From: Aeromonas jandaei | GTDB lineage: Bacteria; Pseudomonadota; Gammaproteobacteria; Enterobacterales; Aeromonadaceae | Direction: 5' to 3' | DNA length: 64,000 nucleotides | NCBI RefSeq assembly: GCF_037890695.1 | Contig: NZ_CP149571.1 | Coordinates: 600,001 to 664,000, forward strand | In this document: piece after piece, positions 29,871 to 39,048 of the stretch | Numbering within the stretch: position 1 is the first letter of the stretch | How the letters are laid out: every line of letters starts with the position of its first letter | Notes under the pieces: generated by a model | The model's database searches: none | Told to the model about the DNA's origin: nothing | The model's input: the letters and a program-made list of their open reading frames with translations, nothing else | Translations under genes and position numbers: made by a program

Positions 29871-30638
29871 GTCGCGCCGGGCGAAACGCTGGTGCGCGCG
29901 GGAGAAGGCGGCGGGATCTTCGTAACCGAGCAGGTCGGCAATCTGCGCCGATGTGAACCCCTGATACTGCAACTGGCGGGCCCGCCCCATCACCACCTGC
30001 TCGCGCCACTGGCGGAAGGTGCAGCCCAGCTGCTGGAGGAAAAGCCGGTTGAGGGTGCGCAGCGAAGCGCCGCAATCCATGGCCAGCTCGGCAAGCGTGG
30101 TGTTGATGGAGGGCGCCTGACAGAAGCGCTCCAGCACCCGCAGCAGGCGCGGGTCGAGGTTGGCCGCCAGCGCAGGCTGGGCCACTTGCGGGGCAGCTCG
30201 CGCCAACTCGTGACCAATCACCGTCAGATAGGCCTCCCGCTCGGCCCCCTCTTCCAGCTCGCTGAGGCGGGCAAAGAGGCCGGCCAGCAGCGGTGTCACC
30301 TGGCGCAGGCCAAAAGGGGCTGATAGGGACGATGCGGTATAGATAAGCGAGAGGCGAGAGTGGCGCAGCACGCGAAATTCATGCTCCCAGCCCGCCGGAA
30401 TAAAGCAGAGCTGGCCGGCAACCAGCAGCTCGCTGGCAGCACCGCCGGTGATAACGCCGCCACCGTCGTGCATGTAGCAATACTGGGCCTGTGGATGGCA
30501 GTGCAGCGAAGTGAAGTGCCCTTGCGGGCAGGAGCGATGGAGAAAGGACATATCGGCCAGCCGGATAAGAAACCGACCACGACCATAAGGGAGCAGACGG
30601 CACCCTGTAAATGGCTTTTCCGCCGTCAGAATGGCCAA
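29859..30638 (-). CDS. AraC-family transcriptional regulator
   Basis: A 259-residue regulator with an N-terminal cupin sensor domain (HFTSLHCHPQAQYCYMHDGG near 42-61) and a C-terminal double HTH (about 160-255: LAELAMDCGASLRTLNRLFL and ITSAQIADLLGYEDPAAFSRA-like). The start is uncertain: the TTG at 30638 abuts the eda terminator, and the first in-frame ATG (30551) would remove part of the cupin strand. It overlaps the SnoaL-like gene by 12 bases. The inducer is unknown. Confidence 0.85.
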   Translation of the reverse strand: MAILTAEKPFTGCRLLPYGRGRFLIRLADMSFLHRSCPQGHFTSLHCHPQAQYCYMHDGGGVITGGAASELLVAGQLCFIPAGWEHEFRVLRHSRLSLIYTASSLSAPFGLRQVTPLLAGLFARLSELEEGAEREAYLTVIGHELARAAPQVAQPALAANLDPRLLRVLERFCQAPSINTTLAELAMDCGASLRTLNRLFLQQLGCTFRQWREQVVMGRARQLQYQGFTSAQIADLLGYEDPAAFSRAHQRFARRDSAS

Positions 30639-30666
30639 AAGAAGCAGGCCACCCGAGGGTGGCCTG
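30637..30666 (-). terminator. Rho-independent terminator after eda
   Basis: A 9-bp stem (30645-30653 with 30658-30666, loop CGAG) is followed on the minus strand by CTTCTTTT. It lies 26 bases after the eda stop. Confidence 0.8.
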
Positions 30667-30691
30667 TTCGATTTATCTACACGACTTGCGC

Positions 30692-31333
30692 TTAGCGTTT
30701 AACCAATTCAACCGCTTCGCGGGAGAGGCGAGTCACCTCTTCCCAGTTACCGCTCTTGACCGCATCGGCCGGCAGCATCCAGGAGCCGCCGACGGTGGCC
30801 ACGCACTTGAGCGCCAGATAGTCGGCCACGTTTTTCGGGCCGATACCGCCGGTGGGGCAGAACTTCACCTGGGGCAGCGGCGCGGCAATGGCGGAGAGCG
30901 CCTTGGTACCGCCGTTCGCTTCGGCCGGGAAGAACTTCAGGTGGTCGTAGCCCGCTTCCAGCGCCTGCATCACTTCAGACGGAGTAGCCACACCCGGGAT
31001 CAGCGGTGCAGTGCTCTTGGCCGCATGGGCCAGCAGGGCCGGGGTCATCCCCGGGGAGATGACGAAACGGGCACCGGCAGCAACTGCTGCGTCAAACTGC
31101 TCGCAGTTGAGCACGGTACCGGCACCGACCATGGCATCCGGCATCGCCTTGGCGATGAGGGCGATGGCATCGAGCGCCACCGGGGTGCGCAGGGTGATTT
31201 CGAAGACAGAGATGCCGCCGTCGAGCAGCGCCTTGGCCATCGGCAGGGCCTGATCCAGCTCGTTGATAACCATCACGGGTACCAGCGGGGAGGCGGCAAA
31301 CACCTCGGCCGGGGTCACTTTCCAGTTCTGCAT
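30692..31333 (-). CDS. eda: KDPG aldolase (2-dehydro-3-deoxyphosphogluconate aldolase)
   Basis: Cleaves 2-keto-3-deoxy-6-phosphogluconate to pyruvate and glyceraldehyde 3-phosphate, the last Entner-Doudoroff step. The product is 213 residues and a TIM barrel: FEITLRT (catalytic-region Glu near residue 45), [16 protein letters not shown], and the Schiff-base Lys133 in [14 protein letters not shown]. It is followed by [10 protein letters not shown]. It starts [12 protein letters not shown], 9 bases after edd, so gntK-edd-eda form one transcription unit. Confidence 0.97.
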   Translation of the reverse strand: MQNWKVTPAEVFAASPLVPVMVINELDQALPMAKALLDGGISVFEITLRTPVALDAIALIAKAMPDAMVGAGTVLNCEQFDAAVAAGARFVISPGMTPALLAHAAKSTAPLIPGVATPSEVMQALEAGYDHLKFFPAEANGGTKALSAIAAPLPQVKFCPTGGIGPKNVADYLALKCVATVGGSWMLPADAVKSGNWEEVTRLSREAVELVKR

Positions 31334-31342
31334 AGCTCTTCC

Positions 31343-33139
31343 TTAGTCAAAGATGGTGGCGCCACACTCGGCGCTCGATACCGCGCGACGCATCACGCTG
31401 AACAGTTCACGACCCCACCCCTCTTGTTCCAGAGTGAGGTCAATCTCGGCCTGGGTACGGCCACTCAAATCGGTCAGGCAGTCGAGGCTGCCGTTTACCG
31501 CGTCAACCCGCAGCAGATCGCCATCGGCAAGCAGGCCAATGGCCCCGCCGTGCAGCGCTTCCGGGGTGACGTGGATGGCGGCCGGGATCTTGCCGGAAGC
31601 ACCTGAGAGACGGCCGTCGGTGACCAGCGCCACCTTGTAACCCGCCTTCTGCAGGTTGCCGAGCACCGGCATCAGCTTGTGCAGCTCCGGCATGCCGTTG
31701 GCGGCCGGGCCATTGTGGCGCACCACGATCACGGCATCCTGATTGAGATCACCCGCCTTGTAGGCCGCTTCCACCGCATGCTGGGAGGAGAAGACCCGCG
31801 CCGGCGCTTCAATCACCCGATACTCGGGAGCCACGGCGGAGACCTTGACCACGGCGCGGCCCAGATTGCCCGCCAGCAGCTTGGTGCCGCCGGTGGCCTG
31901 GAATACGCTGCCGGAAGGCGACAGCACGCTCGCATCGCCGCTCTCACCGACCGGCTGCCATACCAGCTGGCCGTCGACCAGAGCCGGACGGCTGAGGTAA
32001 TCCTGCATCTCGCCAAAGACCGGGGTGGCATCCATATGGATCAGCCCCTCTTCGGCCAGACGGCGCATCAGGCCGGGCACGCCGCCCGCCTGTTCGAAGG
32101 CGTTGACGTCGGCCGGGCCATTCGGGTACATGCGAACCAAGAGCGGCACCACGTCGGAGAGATCGCTGATGTCATCCCAGGTCAGTACCAGACCGGCCGC
32201 GCGGGCCAGCGCCACCATGTGGATGCTGTGGTTGGTGCTGCCGCCGGAGGCGAGCAGGGCCACCAGACCATTGACCAGCGAGCGCTCATCCAGCACTTCG
32301 CTCAGCGGGCGATAGGCCGGAGAACCCGGGATCATGGCGCTGATGCGGCGGGCCGCCTCAATGGTCAGGGCATGGCGCAGTTCGCTGTGCGGGTGGACGA
32401 AGGCGGAGCCCGGCAGCATCAGGCCCATGGCCTCGAACACCAGCTGATTGGTGTTGGCAGTGCCGTAGAAAGTGCAGGTGCCCGCTGCATGGTAGGCGCC
32501 GCACTCCATCTGCAGCAGGGCATCGCGGCCCACTTCACCGGCGGCGTACTGCTGGCGAACCTTCACCTTCTCGTCGTTGCTGATGCCGCTCGCCATCGGG
32601 CCGGCCGGCACGAAGGCAGTCGGCAGGTGAGCGTGGGAGAGGGCCCCCATGATCTGGCCCGGAGCGATCTTGTCGCAGATACCGAGCAGCAGGGTGGCAT
32701 CGAAAGTGTTGTGAGAGAGCGACAGCGCGGTTGCCTGAGCAATCAGATCGCGGGAGAAGAGGGACATGTCCATCCCCGGCTGACCCTGAGTCACCCCGTC
32801 GCACATGGCGGGCACGCCGCCAGCAACCTGAGCACTGTGGCCCAGCTCGGCCAAGGCTCCCTTGATGATATCCGGATAACCCTGATAGGGCTGATGGGCA
32901 CTCAGCATGTCGTTGTAGGCGGTGACGATGCCGACGTTGGCACGGGTCATGTCGAGGATGCGACCCTTCTCGTCACTGCTGCAGGCGGCCACGGCGTGGG
33001 CCAGGTTGCCGCAGGCCAGTGCGGCGCGGGTCTTGCCCTGCTCGGCCTGACGCTGGATGCGGGCCATAAAGGCCTGACGACGGGCGGCACTGCGCTCGCG
33101 GATGCGGGCAGTGACGTCGGAAATTACCTTATGAATCAT
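31343..33139 (-). CDS. edd: Phosphogluconate dehydratase
   Basis: Iron-sulfur enzyme that dehydrates 6-phosphogluconate to KDPG, the first committed Entner-Doudoroff step. The product is 598 residues of the IlvD/Edd family with GVPAMCDGVTQGQPGMDMSL near residue 105, LLGICDKIAPGQIMGAL and CGAYHAAGTCTFYGTANTNQ. The cysteines of these motifs supply cluster ligands. The length matches E. coli Edd (603). Its start overlaps the gntK stop by four bases. Confidence 0.97.
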   Translation of the reverse strand: MIHKVISDVTARIRERSAARRQAFMARIQRQAEQGKTRAALACGNLAHAVAACSSDEKGRILDMTRANVGIVTAYNDMLSAHQPYQGYPDIIKGALAELGHSAQVAGGVPAMCDGVTQGQPGMDMSLFSRDLIAQATALSLSHNTFDATLLLGICDKIAPGQIMGALSHAHLPTAFVPAGPMASGISNDEKVKVRQQYAAGEVGRDALLQMECGAYHAAGTCTFYGTANTNQLVFEAMGLMLPGSAFVHPHSELRHALTIEAARRISAMIPGSPAYRPLSEVLDERSLVNGLVALLASGGSTNHSIHMVALARAAGLVLTWDDISDLSDVVPLLVRMYPNGPADVNAFEQAGGVPGLMRRLAEEGLIHMDATPVFGEMQDYLSRPALVDGQLVWQPVGESGDASVLSPSGSVFQATGGTKLLAGNLGRAVVKVSAVAPEYRVIEAPARVFSSQHAVEAAYKAGDLNQDAVIVVRHNGPAANGMPELHKLMPVLGNLQKAGYKVALVTDGRLSGASGKIPAAIHVTPEALHGGAIGLLADGDLLRVDAVNGSLDCLTDLSGRTQAEIDLTLEQEGWGRELFSVMRRAVSSAECGATIFD

Positions 33140-33645
33140 TGGGCTTGCTCCAATGCTGTGACGGCGCGGTCAACCACCTGTTCGAAGGTGCCGTCGATAT
33201 CGATGTGGAATACACCGGCTTCGCCATCCGGGCGCTCCAGGGTATCGAACTGACTTTGTACCATGCTTTCGCGCATGAAGTGGCCCTTGCGGGCACGCAT
33301 CCGCTCGAGGATCAGCGGCTGGCTGCCATCGAGGAAGATAAAGCTGACCGACTCGTTGCCTTCGCGGATCTGGTCGCGGTACTGTTTTTTGAGGGCGGAG
33401 CAGACGATGATGCCGGTCTCGTTCTTCTGCTCGAGACTGTAGGCAGCGTCGCGGATCCGCTCCAGCCAGGGGGCGCGATCCTCATCGTTGAGGGGGTTGC
33501 CGCCAGCCATCTTCTGGATGTTGGCCTTGGGGTGGAGATCATCACCATCGATGAACTTGGCGCCCAGCGCTTCTGCCACCTTGAGGCCCACGCTGGATTT
33601 ACCGCTGCCACATACACCCATCACGATAATGCACTTACCCGCCAT
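33136..33645 (-). CDS. gntK: Gluconokinase
   Basis: Phosphorylates gluconate to 6-phosphogluconate with ATP. The product is 169 residues, a P-loop kinase with Walker A GVCGSGKSS at residues 11-19, the substrate region FIDGDDLHPKANIQKMAGG, and CSALKKQYRDQIRE with HFMRESMVQSQF. It is the first gene of the gntK-edd-eda unit, expressed from a promoter overlapped by tandem GntR operators. Confidence 0.96.
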   Translation of the reverse strand: MAGKCIIVMGVCGSGKSSVGLKVAEALGAKFIDGDDLHPKANIQKMAGGNPLNDEDRAPWLERIRDAAYSLEQKNETGIIVCSALKKQYRDQIREGNESVSFIFLDGSQPLILERMRARKGHFMRESMVQSQFDTLERPDGEAGVFHIDIDGTFEQVVDRAVTALEQAQ

Positions 33646-33694
33646 AATTTGACCTCTGTCCCACTTTTCAAAAAACCAGCTGTTGATGGGTTCT

Positions 33695-33723
33695 AATCTA
33701 GCACGTTACCGGTAACATGTTAC
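33695..33723 (-). promoter_or_regulatory. Promoter of gntK-edd-eda
   Basis: On the minus strand there is a -35 GTAACA (33723-33718), a 17-base spacer, and a -10 TAGATT (33700-33695) with an upstream TG (extended -10). The -35 and spacer lie inside the GntR operators, so bound repressor would block polymerase. Confidence 0.65.
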
Positions 33724-33731
33724 CGGTAACG
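33704..33731. promoter_or_regulatory. Tandem GntR operators
   Basis: Two perfect 12-base palindromes GTTACCGGTAAC (33705-33716 and 33719-33730) are spaced 14 bases centre to centre. The half-sites are the same as those before gntR. The divergent genes gntK and gntU share the region, so both directions are probably repressed. Confidence 0.88.
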
Positions 33732-33739
33732 ATTAAAAA

Positions 33740-33755
33740 TGTGAAGTCTGCCACA
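33740..33755. promoter_or_regulatory. CRP-cAMP site
   Basis: TGTGA, six bases, then CCACA, one base off the TGTGA-N6-TCACA consensus. It lies between the GntR operators and gntU, 40 to 45 bases upstream of the gntK -10 and 136 bases before gntU. This fits catabolite activation known for gluconate genes. Confidence 0.6.
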
Positions 33756-33890
33756 GACTGAGCAAACCCATAGTCACCTGGGCATATGATGTTGAGCCCT
33801 TGCCATAAATCTAAATAAATCATAAAGATATGGTTTGTCGACGGATCGACAGGGTGTCACTACCGAACTTGGATTAAGGAACGCATAACA

Positions 33891-35231
33891 ATGTCTGACC
33901 TCTCCCTGATCATGACGGCCGCCGGCTCGATCGTGCTGCTGCTCTTCCTGGTGATGAAGGCTCGTCTGCACGCCGTCGTCTCCCTCATTCTGGTCTCCAT
34001 GGTGGCCGGTCTTGCCGCCGGCATGAACCCGGCCGACATCGCCGCCACCATCCAGAAAGGGATGGGCGGCACCCTCGGCTTCGTCGCCGTGGTGGTGGCG
34101 CTGGGTGCCATGTTTGGCAAGGTGATGGAAGTGACCGGTGCCCTCGACCGGGTGGCTCACACCCTGCTCGGCAAGTTCGGCGTCAAGCGCGCCAACTGGG
34201 CCATGGCCCTGACCGGCTTTGTCTGCGCCCTGCCGCTCTTCTTTGACGTGGCCGTAGTGCTGCTGATCGGCGTCGCCTTCGCCATCGTCCGTCGTGGCGG
34301 CGGCAGTGTGGTGAAGATCGGTATCGCCCTGCTGGCGGGTATCGCCACCTGTCAGGCCTTCCTTATTCCGGCGCCGGGCCCGATCCTGGTGGCTTCCCAG
34401 CTGGGTGCCGACTTCGGCTACATGATCCTGTTCGGCCTGATCGCAGCCGTACCGGCACTGATCCTGGCTGGCCCGCTGTTCGGTGACTTCATCAGCAAGA
34501 TCGTCGATGTACCGCTGCCTGCCGATGCCCAGAACAGCGTGCACGATGACAGCAAATCCCTGCCCTCCTTCGGGCTGGCCATGGGTCTCATCGGCCTGCC
34601 GCTGCTGATGATCGGCCTCAAGACCATCGTCGGCCGCTTCGTCGAGGCGGGCTCTACCCTGCACAACTGGCTGGAGTTCATCGGTCACCCCTTCACTGCC
34701 ATCATGGTCGCCTGTCTGGCCGCCTTCTATCTGCTGGGTATTCGCCGCGGCATGTCCCGTGACGAGGTGATGAGCGTCTGCAACAGCGCCATCCAGCCGG
34801 CCGGCGTCATCATTCTGGTTACCGGTGCCGGTGGCGTCTTCAAGCAGGTACTGGTTGATTCCGGCGTGGGTGCCGCCCTTGGCAACATGCTGGCCGACTC
34901 CGGTCTGCCCATCGTCGCACTGGCCTTCATTCTGGCCGCCGCGGTACGGGTGATTCAGGGCTCCGCCACCGTCGCCATGCTGACCGCCTGTGGTCTGGTG
35001 CTGCCGATGCTGGAGCCGCTCGGCCTGAACGGTGCCCAGCTGGCTGCCGTCACCATCGCCATCGGCGGCGGTGCCATCGTGCTCTCCCACGTCAACGACT
35101 CCGGTTTCTGGCTGGCCAACCGCTACCTCGGCCTCTCCGAGAAGCAGACCCTGCAGACCTGGACCGTGATGGAGACCATCATCGGCACCACCGGCGGCGT
35201 GATGGCGATGATCATTTACAGCTTCCTCTGA
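33891..35231 (+). CDS. gntU: Gluconate permease, GntP family (GntU-like)
   Basis: Inner-membrane gluconate:proton symporter of 446 residues with about 12-14 hydrophobic segments. The alignment with E. coli GntU is evident end to end: KGMGGTLGFVAVVVALGAMF near residue 60, VCALPLFFDVAVVLLIGVAF, ILVTGAGGVFKQVLVDSGVG, VIQGSATVAMLTACGLV and SHVNDSGFWLANRYLGL. It is divergent from gntK, with 245 bases holding GntR and CRP sites. A terminator follows. Confidence 0.94.
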   Translation: MSDLSLIMTAAGSIVLLLFLVMKARLHAVVSLILVSMVAGLAAGMNPADIAATIQKGMGGTLGFVAVVVALGAMFGKVMEVTGALDRVAHTLLGKFGVKRANWAMALTGFVCALPLFFDVAVVLLIGVAFAIVRRGGGSVVKIGIALLAGIATCQAFLIPAPGPILVASQLGADFGYMILFGLIAAVPALILAGPLFGDFISKIVDVPLPADAQNSVHDDSKSLPSFGLAMGLIGLPLLMIGLKTIVGRFVEAGSTLHNWLEFIGHPFTAIMVACLAAFYLLGIRRGMSRDEVMSVCNSAIQPAGVIILVTGAGGVFKQVLVDSGVGAALGNMLADSGLPIVALAFILAAAVRVIQGSATVAMLTACGLVLPMLEPLGLNGAQLAAVTIAIGGGAIVLSHVNDSGFWLANRYLGLSEKQTLQTWTVMETIIGTTGGVMAMIIYSFL

Positions 35232-35248
35232 TCACTGCCGATACGCAC

Positions 35249-35277
35249 AAAAAAGGCCTCACTTGTGAGGCCTTTTT
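35249..35277 (+). terminator. Rho-independent terminator after gntU
   Basis: A long stem AAAAAGGCCTCAC/GTGAGGCCTTTTT with a TT centre ends in a T run, 18 bases after gntU. Confidence 0.9.
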
Positions 35278-35381
35278 CATCTTTCTGACGATTCTTTCTT
35301 TGGCTGAGAGGGCGAGATTGCTAGAATCGCCTATTCATCGCTCCGAGTGGAACGCTTAACCCCGTGATTTCAGGTCTCTCT

Positions 35382-36731
35382 ATGCATTCATCGGCCCATT
35401 ATCGACAACTGCTGACACGCCTGCCCCAGATCGCCGTCGCGGCAGACCAGTTTGAAGTGCTCTACAGCGCCAAGGATTTCAAGCGCCGCATTCTTGCACT
35501 CATCGCCAGTGCCACCCAGCGCATCTATCTGGTCGCGCTCTATCTGCAGGATGACGACGCGGGTCGCGAGATCCTCACCGCCCTCTACGAGGCCAAGCAG
35601 CGCAATCCGGCCCTCGACGTCAAGGTGTTCGTCGATTTCCACCGTGCCCAGCGCGGTCTGATCGGCAAGGGCAAGCAGGGTGGCAACCACCTGATGTATC
35701 AGGAGATGGCTGCCCGCTACGAGCACAAGATCGAAATCTACGGCGTACCGGTCAAGGGGCGCGAGCTGCTCGGCGTGTTGCACCTCAAGGGCTTCATCTT
35801 TGACGATGCGGTGCTCTACTCCGGTGCCAGCCTCAACGACATCTACCTGCACCAGCAGGATCGCTACCGCTTCGACCGCTATCACCAGATCATCAGCCCG
35901 GAGCTGGCCCGCAGCATGGTCAACTACGTGGATGACCTGTTCGTGAAGAGCGACGCCGTGCAGCGGCTGGATCGCAGCGACGTGCCCAGCGCCAAACAGC
36001 TGAAAGGGCCGATCCGCCGTTTCAAGCTGAGCCTGCGTCAGGGGCAGTACCGCTTCGCCACCATGCCGGTCAATACCCAGGAGGTGGCCATCACCCCGAT
36101 GGCGGGTCTGGGCAAACGCAACAACCAGCTCAACCAGATGATCCGCAATCTGGTGCGCTCCACCGAGCGGGAGATCTTCATCTGCACACCTTACTTCAAC
36201 CCGCCCAAGGAGTTGAGCAAGGATATCGAGGATCTGCTGCAGCGCGGCTGCAAGGTAACCATTGTGGTGGGCGACAAGACCGCCAACGACTTCTTCATCC
36301 CGCCGGAGGAGAAGTTCTCCACCATCGGCGGCCTGCCCTATCTGTACGAGACCAACCTGCGCAAGTTTGCCGAGCGCAACCAGCATCACATCGATGATGG
36401 TCGCCTCAACCTGATGCTCTGGTGCTGCGAGCGCAACTCCTACCATCTCAAGGGGATCTTCGTGGATGACGAGTGGGCCCTGCTCACTGGCAACAACCTC
36501 AACCCGCGCGCCTGGGCGCTGGATCTGGAGAACGGCCTGCTGGTGCACGATCGTCGCCACCACCTGCGTCCCCAGTTCAATGCCGAGCGGGAGAACATTC
36601 TGGCCAACACCAAGCGGATCAGCCACTTCGATCAGGTTGAGCAGATCCACGACTACCCGGAGCAGGTGCGCAAGCTGCTGGGACGGATCCACCGGGTCAA
36701 GGCGCATCTGCTGCTCAAGCGGATCATCTGA
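35382..36731 (+). CDS. pssA: CDP-diacylglycerol-serine O-phosphatidyltransferase
   Basis: Phospholipase-D-superfamily phosphatidylserine synthase, the committed step to phosphatidylethanolamine. The protein has 449 residues with two HKD-type sites, HLKGFIFDDAVLYSGASLND near residue 135 and HLKGIFVDDEWALLTGNNLN near 355. Polybasic ends allow ribosome and membrane association. The ATG at 35382 (AGGT upstream) is preferred to the GTG six codons before it. It is monocistronic, with a terminator after it. Confidence 0.95.
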   Translation: MHSSAHYRQLLTRLPQIAVAADQFEVLYSAKDFKRRILALIASATQRIYLVALYLQDDDAGREILTALYEAKQRNPALDVKVFVDFHRAQRGLIGKGKQGGNHLMYQEMAARYEHKIEIYGVPVKGRELLGVLHLKGFIFDDAVLYSGASLNDIYLHQQDRYRFDRYHQIISPELARSMVNYVDDLFVKSDAVQRLDRSDVPSAKQLKGPIRRFKLSLRQGQYRFATMPVNTQEVAITPMAGLGKRNNQLNQMIRNLVRSTEREIFICTPYFNPPKELSKDIEDLLQRGCKVTIVVGDKTANDFFIPPEEKFSTIGGLPYLYETNLRKFAERNQHHIDDGRLNLMLWCCERNSYHLKGIFVDDEWALLTGNNLNPRAWALDLENGLLVHDRRHHLRPQFNAERENILANTKRISHFDQVEQIHDYPEQVRKLLGRIHRVKAHLLLKRII

Positions 36732-36775
36732 CTTCGGGGCGCGCAGCGCCCACTCTGCCCAACGGCAATCAGACC

Positions 36776-36804
36776 AAGGCCTCCCGTTTTCGGCAGGCCT
36801 TTGT
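36776..36804 (+). terminator. Terminator after pssA
   Basis: A 7-bp AAGGCCT/AGGCCTT stem with a 12-base loop is followed by TGTT, 45 bases past pssA. It is moderate in strength. A GC-rich hairpin (36737-36751) precedes it. Confidence 0.6.
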
Positions 36805-36920
36805 TATATCCGCCATCTCCCCCGCGTTGGCAGCCCTGCCAGCAGCAACTCGGCTTGCATCGGCCCCTCAACAACCCCTATCATCTGGACATATTTACAG
36901 TGTTTTCGGGCATCTAATTG

Positions 36921-38990
36921 ATGAAATTGGATAAAATTCCTCTCGACAGCCTCAAGGGTGTCGGCAGCAAGATGCAGGAGAAGCTCGAGCGGCTGGGACT
37001 GGCCACGGTACAGGGCCTGCTGTTCCACCTCCCCCTGCGCTACGAGGACCGCACCCAGGTGTGGCCCATCGGCGATCTGCCGCCCGGGCTGCACGGCGCC
37101 GTCGAGGGGGAGATCCAGGACACTCAGCTGGTGATGGGGCGCCGTCGCATGCTGGTCTGCCGTATCAGCGATGGCACCGGCACTCTCACCCTGCGCTTCT
37201 TCAACTTCACCGCCGCCCAGAAGAACAGTCTGGCGACAGGCCGCCTGATGCGCTGCTTTGGCGAGGTGCGCCCCGGCAAATACGGGCTGGAGATGGCCCA
37301 CCCCGAGTACAAGCTGCTCGGCGAGGAGCAAGCCGGCCAGACCGAAGAGGCACTCACCCCCGTCTACCCGACTACCGAAGGACTGCGCCAGCTCACCCTG
37401 CGCAACCTCACCAATCAGGCGCTGGCCCAGCTCGACCTCTATGGCGTCGAGGAGCTGCTGCCCGCCGGCCTCTATCCCCACCAGATTGAGCTGGCCGCCG
37501 CCCTGAAATTGCTGCACCGTCCGCCCCCCTCGGTGGCTCTGCCGCTGCTCGAGAGCGGCCAACATCCGGCCCAGCAGCGGCTGGTGCTGGAGGAGCTGCT
37601 GGCTCACAACCTCTCGGTACTCAAGGTGCGCGCTCAGGCACAAACCCAGCTGGCCCGCGCCCTCAAACCGGCGCCCGCGCTGGTCGAACAGCTGCTCGGC
37701 GCCCTGCCGTTCAAGCCCACCGGCGCCCAGAGCCGGGTGGTGGCCGAGATAAGCAAGGATCTGCAACAGAGCCACCCCATGATGCGGCTGGTGCAGGGTG
37801 ACGTAGGCTCCGGCAAGACCCTGGTCGCCGCGCTGGCCGCCCTGCAGGCCATCGGCAACGGCTGTCAGGTGGGCTTGATGGCGCCGACCGAGCTGCTGGC
37901 GGAACAGCACGCCATCAACTTCGCCAAGTGGTTGGAGCCGCTCGGCATCGGAGTCGGCTGGCTGGCGGGCAAGCAGAAAGGCAAGGCGCGGGAGGAGGCG
38001 CTGGCCGCCATCGCCGATGGCAGCGTCAAGATGGTGGTGGGCACCCACGCCATCTTTCAGGAGCAGGTGGTGTTCCAGCGTCTGGCGCTGGTCATCATCG
38101 ATGAACAGCACAGATTCGGGGTACATCAGCGCCTCGCCCTGCGCGAGAAAGGGGAGCGTGAGGGCGTCCATCCCCATCAGCTCATCATGACCGCCACCCC
38201 TATCCCCCGCACCCTGGCGATGACCGCCTATGCCGACCTCGACACCTCGGTCATCGACGAACTGCCGCCGGGCCGAACCCCCATCACCACGGTCGCGCTG
38301 CCCGACAGTCGTCGTGGCGATGTGATCGAACGGGTCAAGCTCGCCTGCACCGAGGGCAAGCAGGCCTACTGGGTCTGCACCCTGATCGAGGAGTCGGAGG
38401 TGCTGGAGTGTCAGGCCGCCGAGGATACCGCCGCCGAGCTGCAGAACCTGCTGCCCGGCCTGCACATTGGGCTGGTGCACGGCCGGATGCGTCCGGTCGA
38501 GAAACAGCGGGTGATGGAGGAGTTCAAGGCAGGCATACTGCAACTGCTGGTCGCCACCACCGTCATCGAGGTGGGGGTGGATGTGCCCAACGCCAGCCTG
38601 ATGATCATCGAGAACCCGGAACGGCTCGGGCTGGCCCAACTGCACCAGCTGCGCGGCCGGGTCGGACGCGGAGCGGTAGCCTCGCACTGCGTGCTGCTCT
38701 ATCATGCCCCCTTGTCCAAAACGGCCCAGAGCCGGCTCGGGGTGCTGCGTGAGACCAACGATGGCTTCCTCATCGCCCAGCGGGATCTGGAGCTGCGCGG
38801 CCCGGGGGAACTGCTCGGCACCCGCCAGACCGGTCTGGCCGATCTCAAGATCGCCGATCTGGTGCGGGATCAACCGCTTATTCCGCAGGTACAGAAGATG
38901 GCGCGCTTCCTCATGGATAGGCATCCGAGTCATGTCGAACCCTTGATACGGCGCTGGCTTGGCTTACGGGATCACTATTCCAATGCCTGA
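36921..38990 (+). CDS. recG: ATP-dependent DNA helicase RecG
   Basis: Branch-migration helicase that regresses stalled forks and processes Holliday junctions. The product is 689 residues: an N-terminal wedge OB domain (about 50-150, LPLRYEDRTQVWPIGDL), helicase motif I GDVGSGKT near residue 293, motif II DEQHRFGVHQR, motif III MTATPIPRT, and motif VI QLRGRVGRG. The C-terminal TRG region is present (LLGTRQTGLADLKIADL). The ATG at 36921 is used; the frame opens one codon earlier at a TTG. Length is close to the 693 of E. coli. Confidence 0.97.
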   Translation: MKLDKIPLDSLKGVGSKMQEKLERLGLATVQGLLFHLPLRYEDRTQVWPIGDLPPGLHGAVEGEIQDTQLVMGRRRMLVCRISDGTGTLTLRFFNFTAAQKNSLATGRLMRCFGEVRPGKYGLEMAHPEYKLLGEEQAGQTEEALTPVYPTTEGLRQLTLRNLTNQALAQLDLYGVEELLPAGLYPHQIELAAALKLLHRPPPSVALPLLESGQHPAQQRLVLEELLAHNLSVLKVRAQAQTQLARALKPAPALVEQLLGALPFKPTGAQSRVVAEISKDLQQSHPMMRLVQGDVGSGKTLVAALAALQAIGNGCQVGLMAPTELLAEQHAINFAKWLEPLGIGVGWLAGKQKGKAREEALAAIADGSVKMVVGTHAIFQEQVVFQRLALVIIDEQHRFGVHQRLALREKGEREGVHPHQLIMTATPIPRTLAMTAYADLDTSVIDELPPGRTPITTVALPDSRRGDVIERVKLACTEGKQAYWVCTLIEESEVLECQAAEDTAAELQNLLPGLHIGLVHGRMRPVEKQRVMEEFKAGILQLLVATTVIEVGVDVPNASLMIIENPERLGLAQLHQLRGRVGRGAVASHCVLLYHAPLSKTAQSRLGVLRETNDGFLIAQRDLELRGPGELLGTRQTGLADLKIADLVRDQPLIPQVQKMARFLMDRHPSHVEPLIRRWLGLRDHYSNA

Positions 38991-39048
38991 CCTGCGGAAT
39001 CACGCTGCCAACACCTGATCGCTCAACCAATACAGGAGGAAAGCACTT

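Noticed and set aside
33774..35090. Open frame of 438 codons on the minus strand over gntU
   Set aside because: Gly/His/Gln-rich translation with no fold pattern; it is the antisense shadow of a high-GC membrane protein gene.
35388..36707. Open frame of 439 codons antisense to pssA
   Set aside because: No recognisable motif, and the sense frame is a clear PssA with both HKD sites.
36804..38933. Open frame of 709 codons on the minus strand over recG
   Set aside because: Antisense of recG; low-complexity translation, and the recG frame has every helicase motif.
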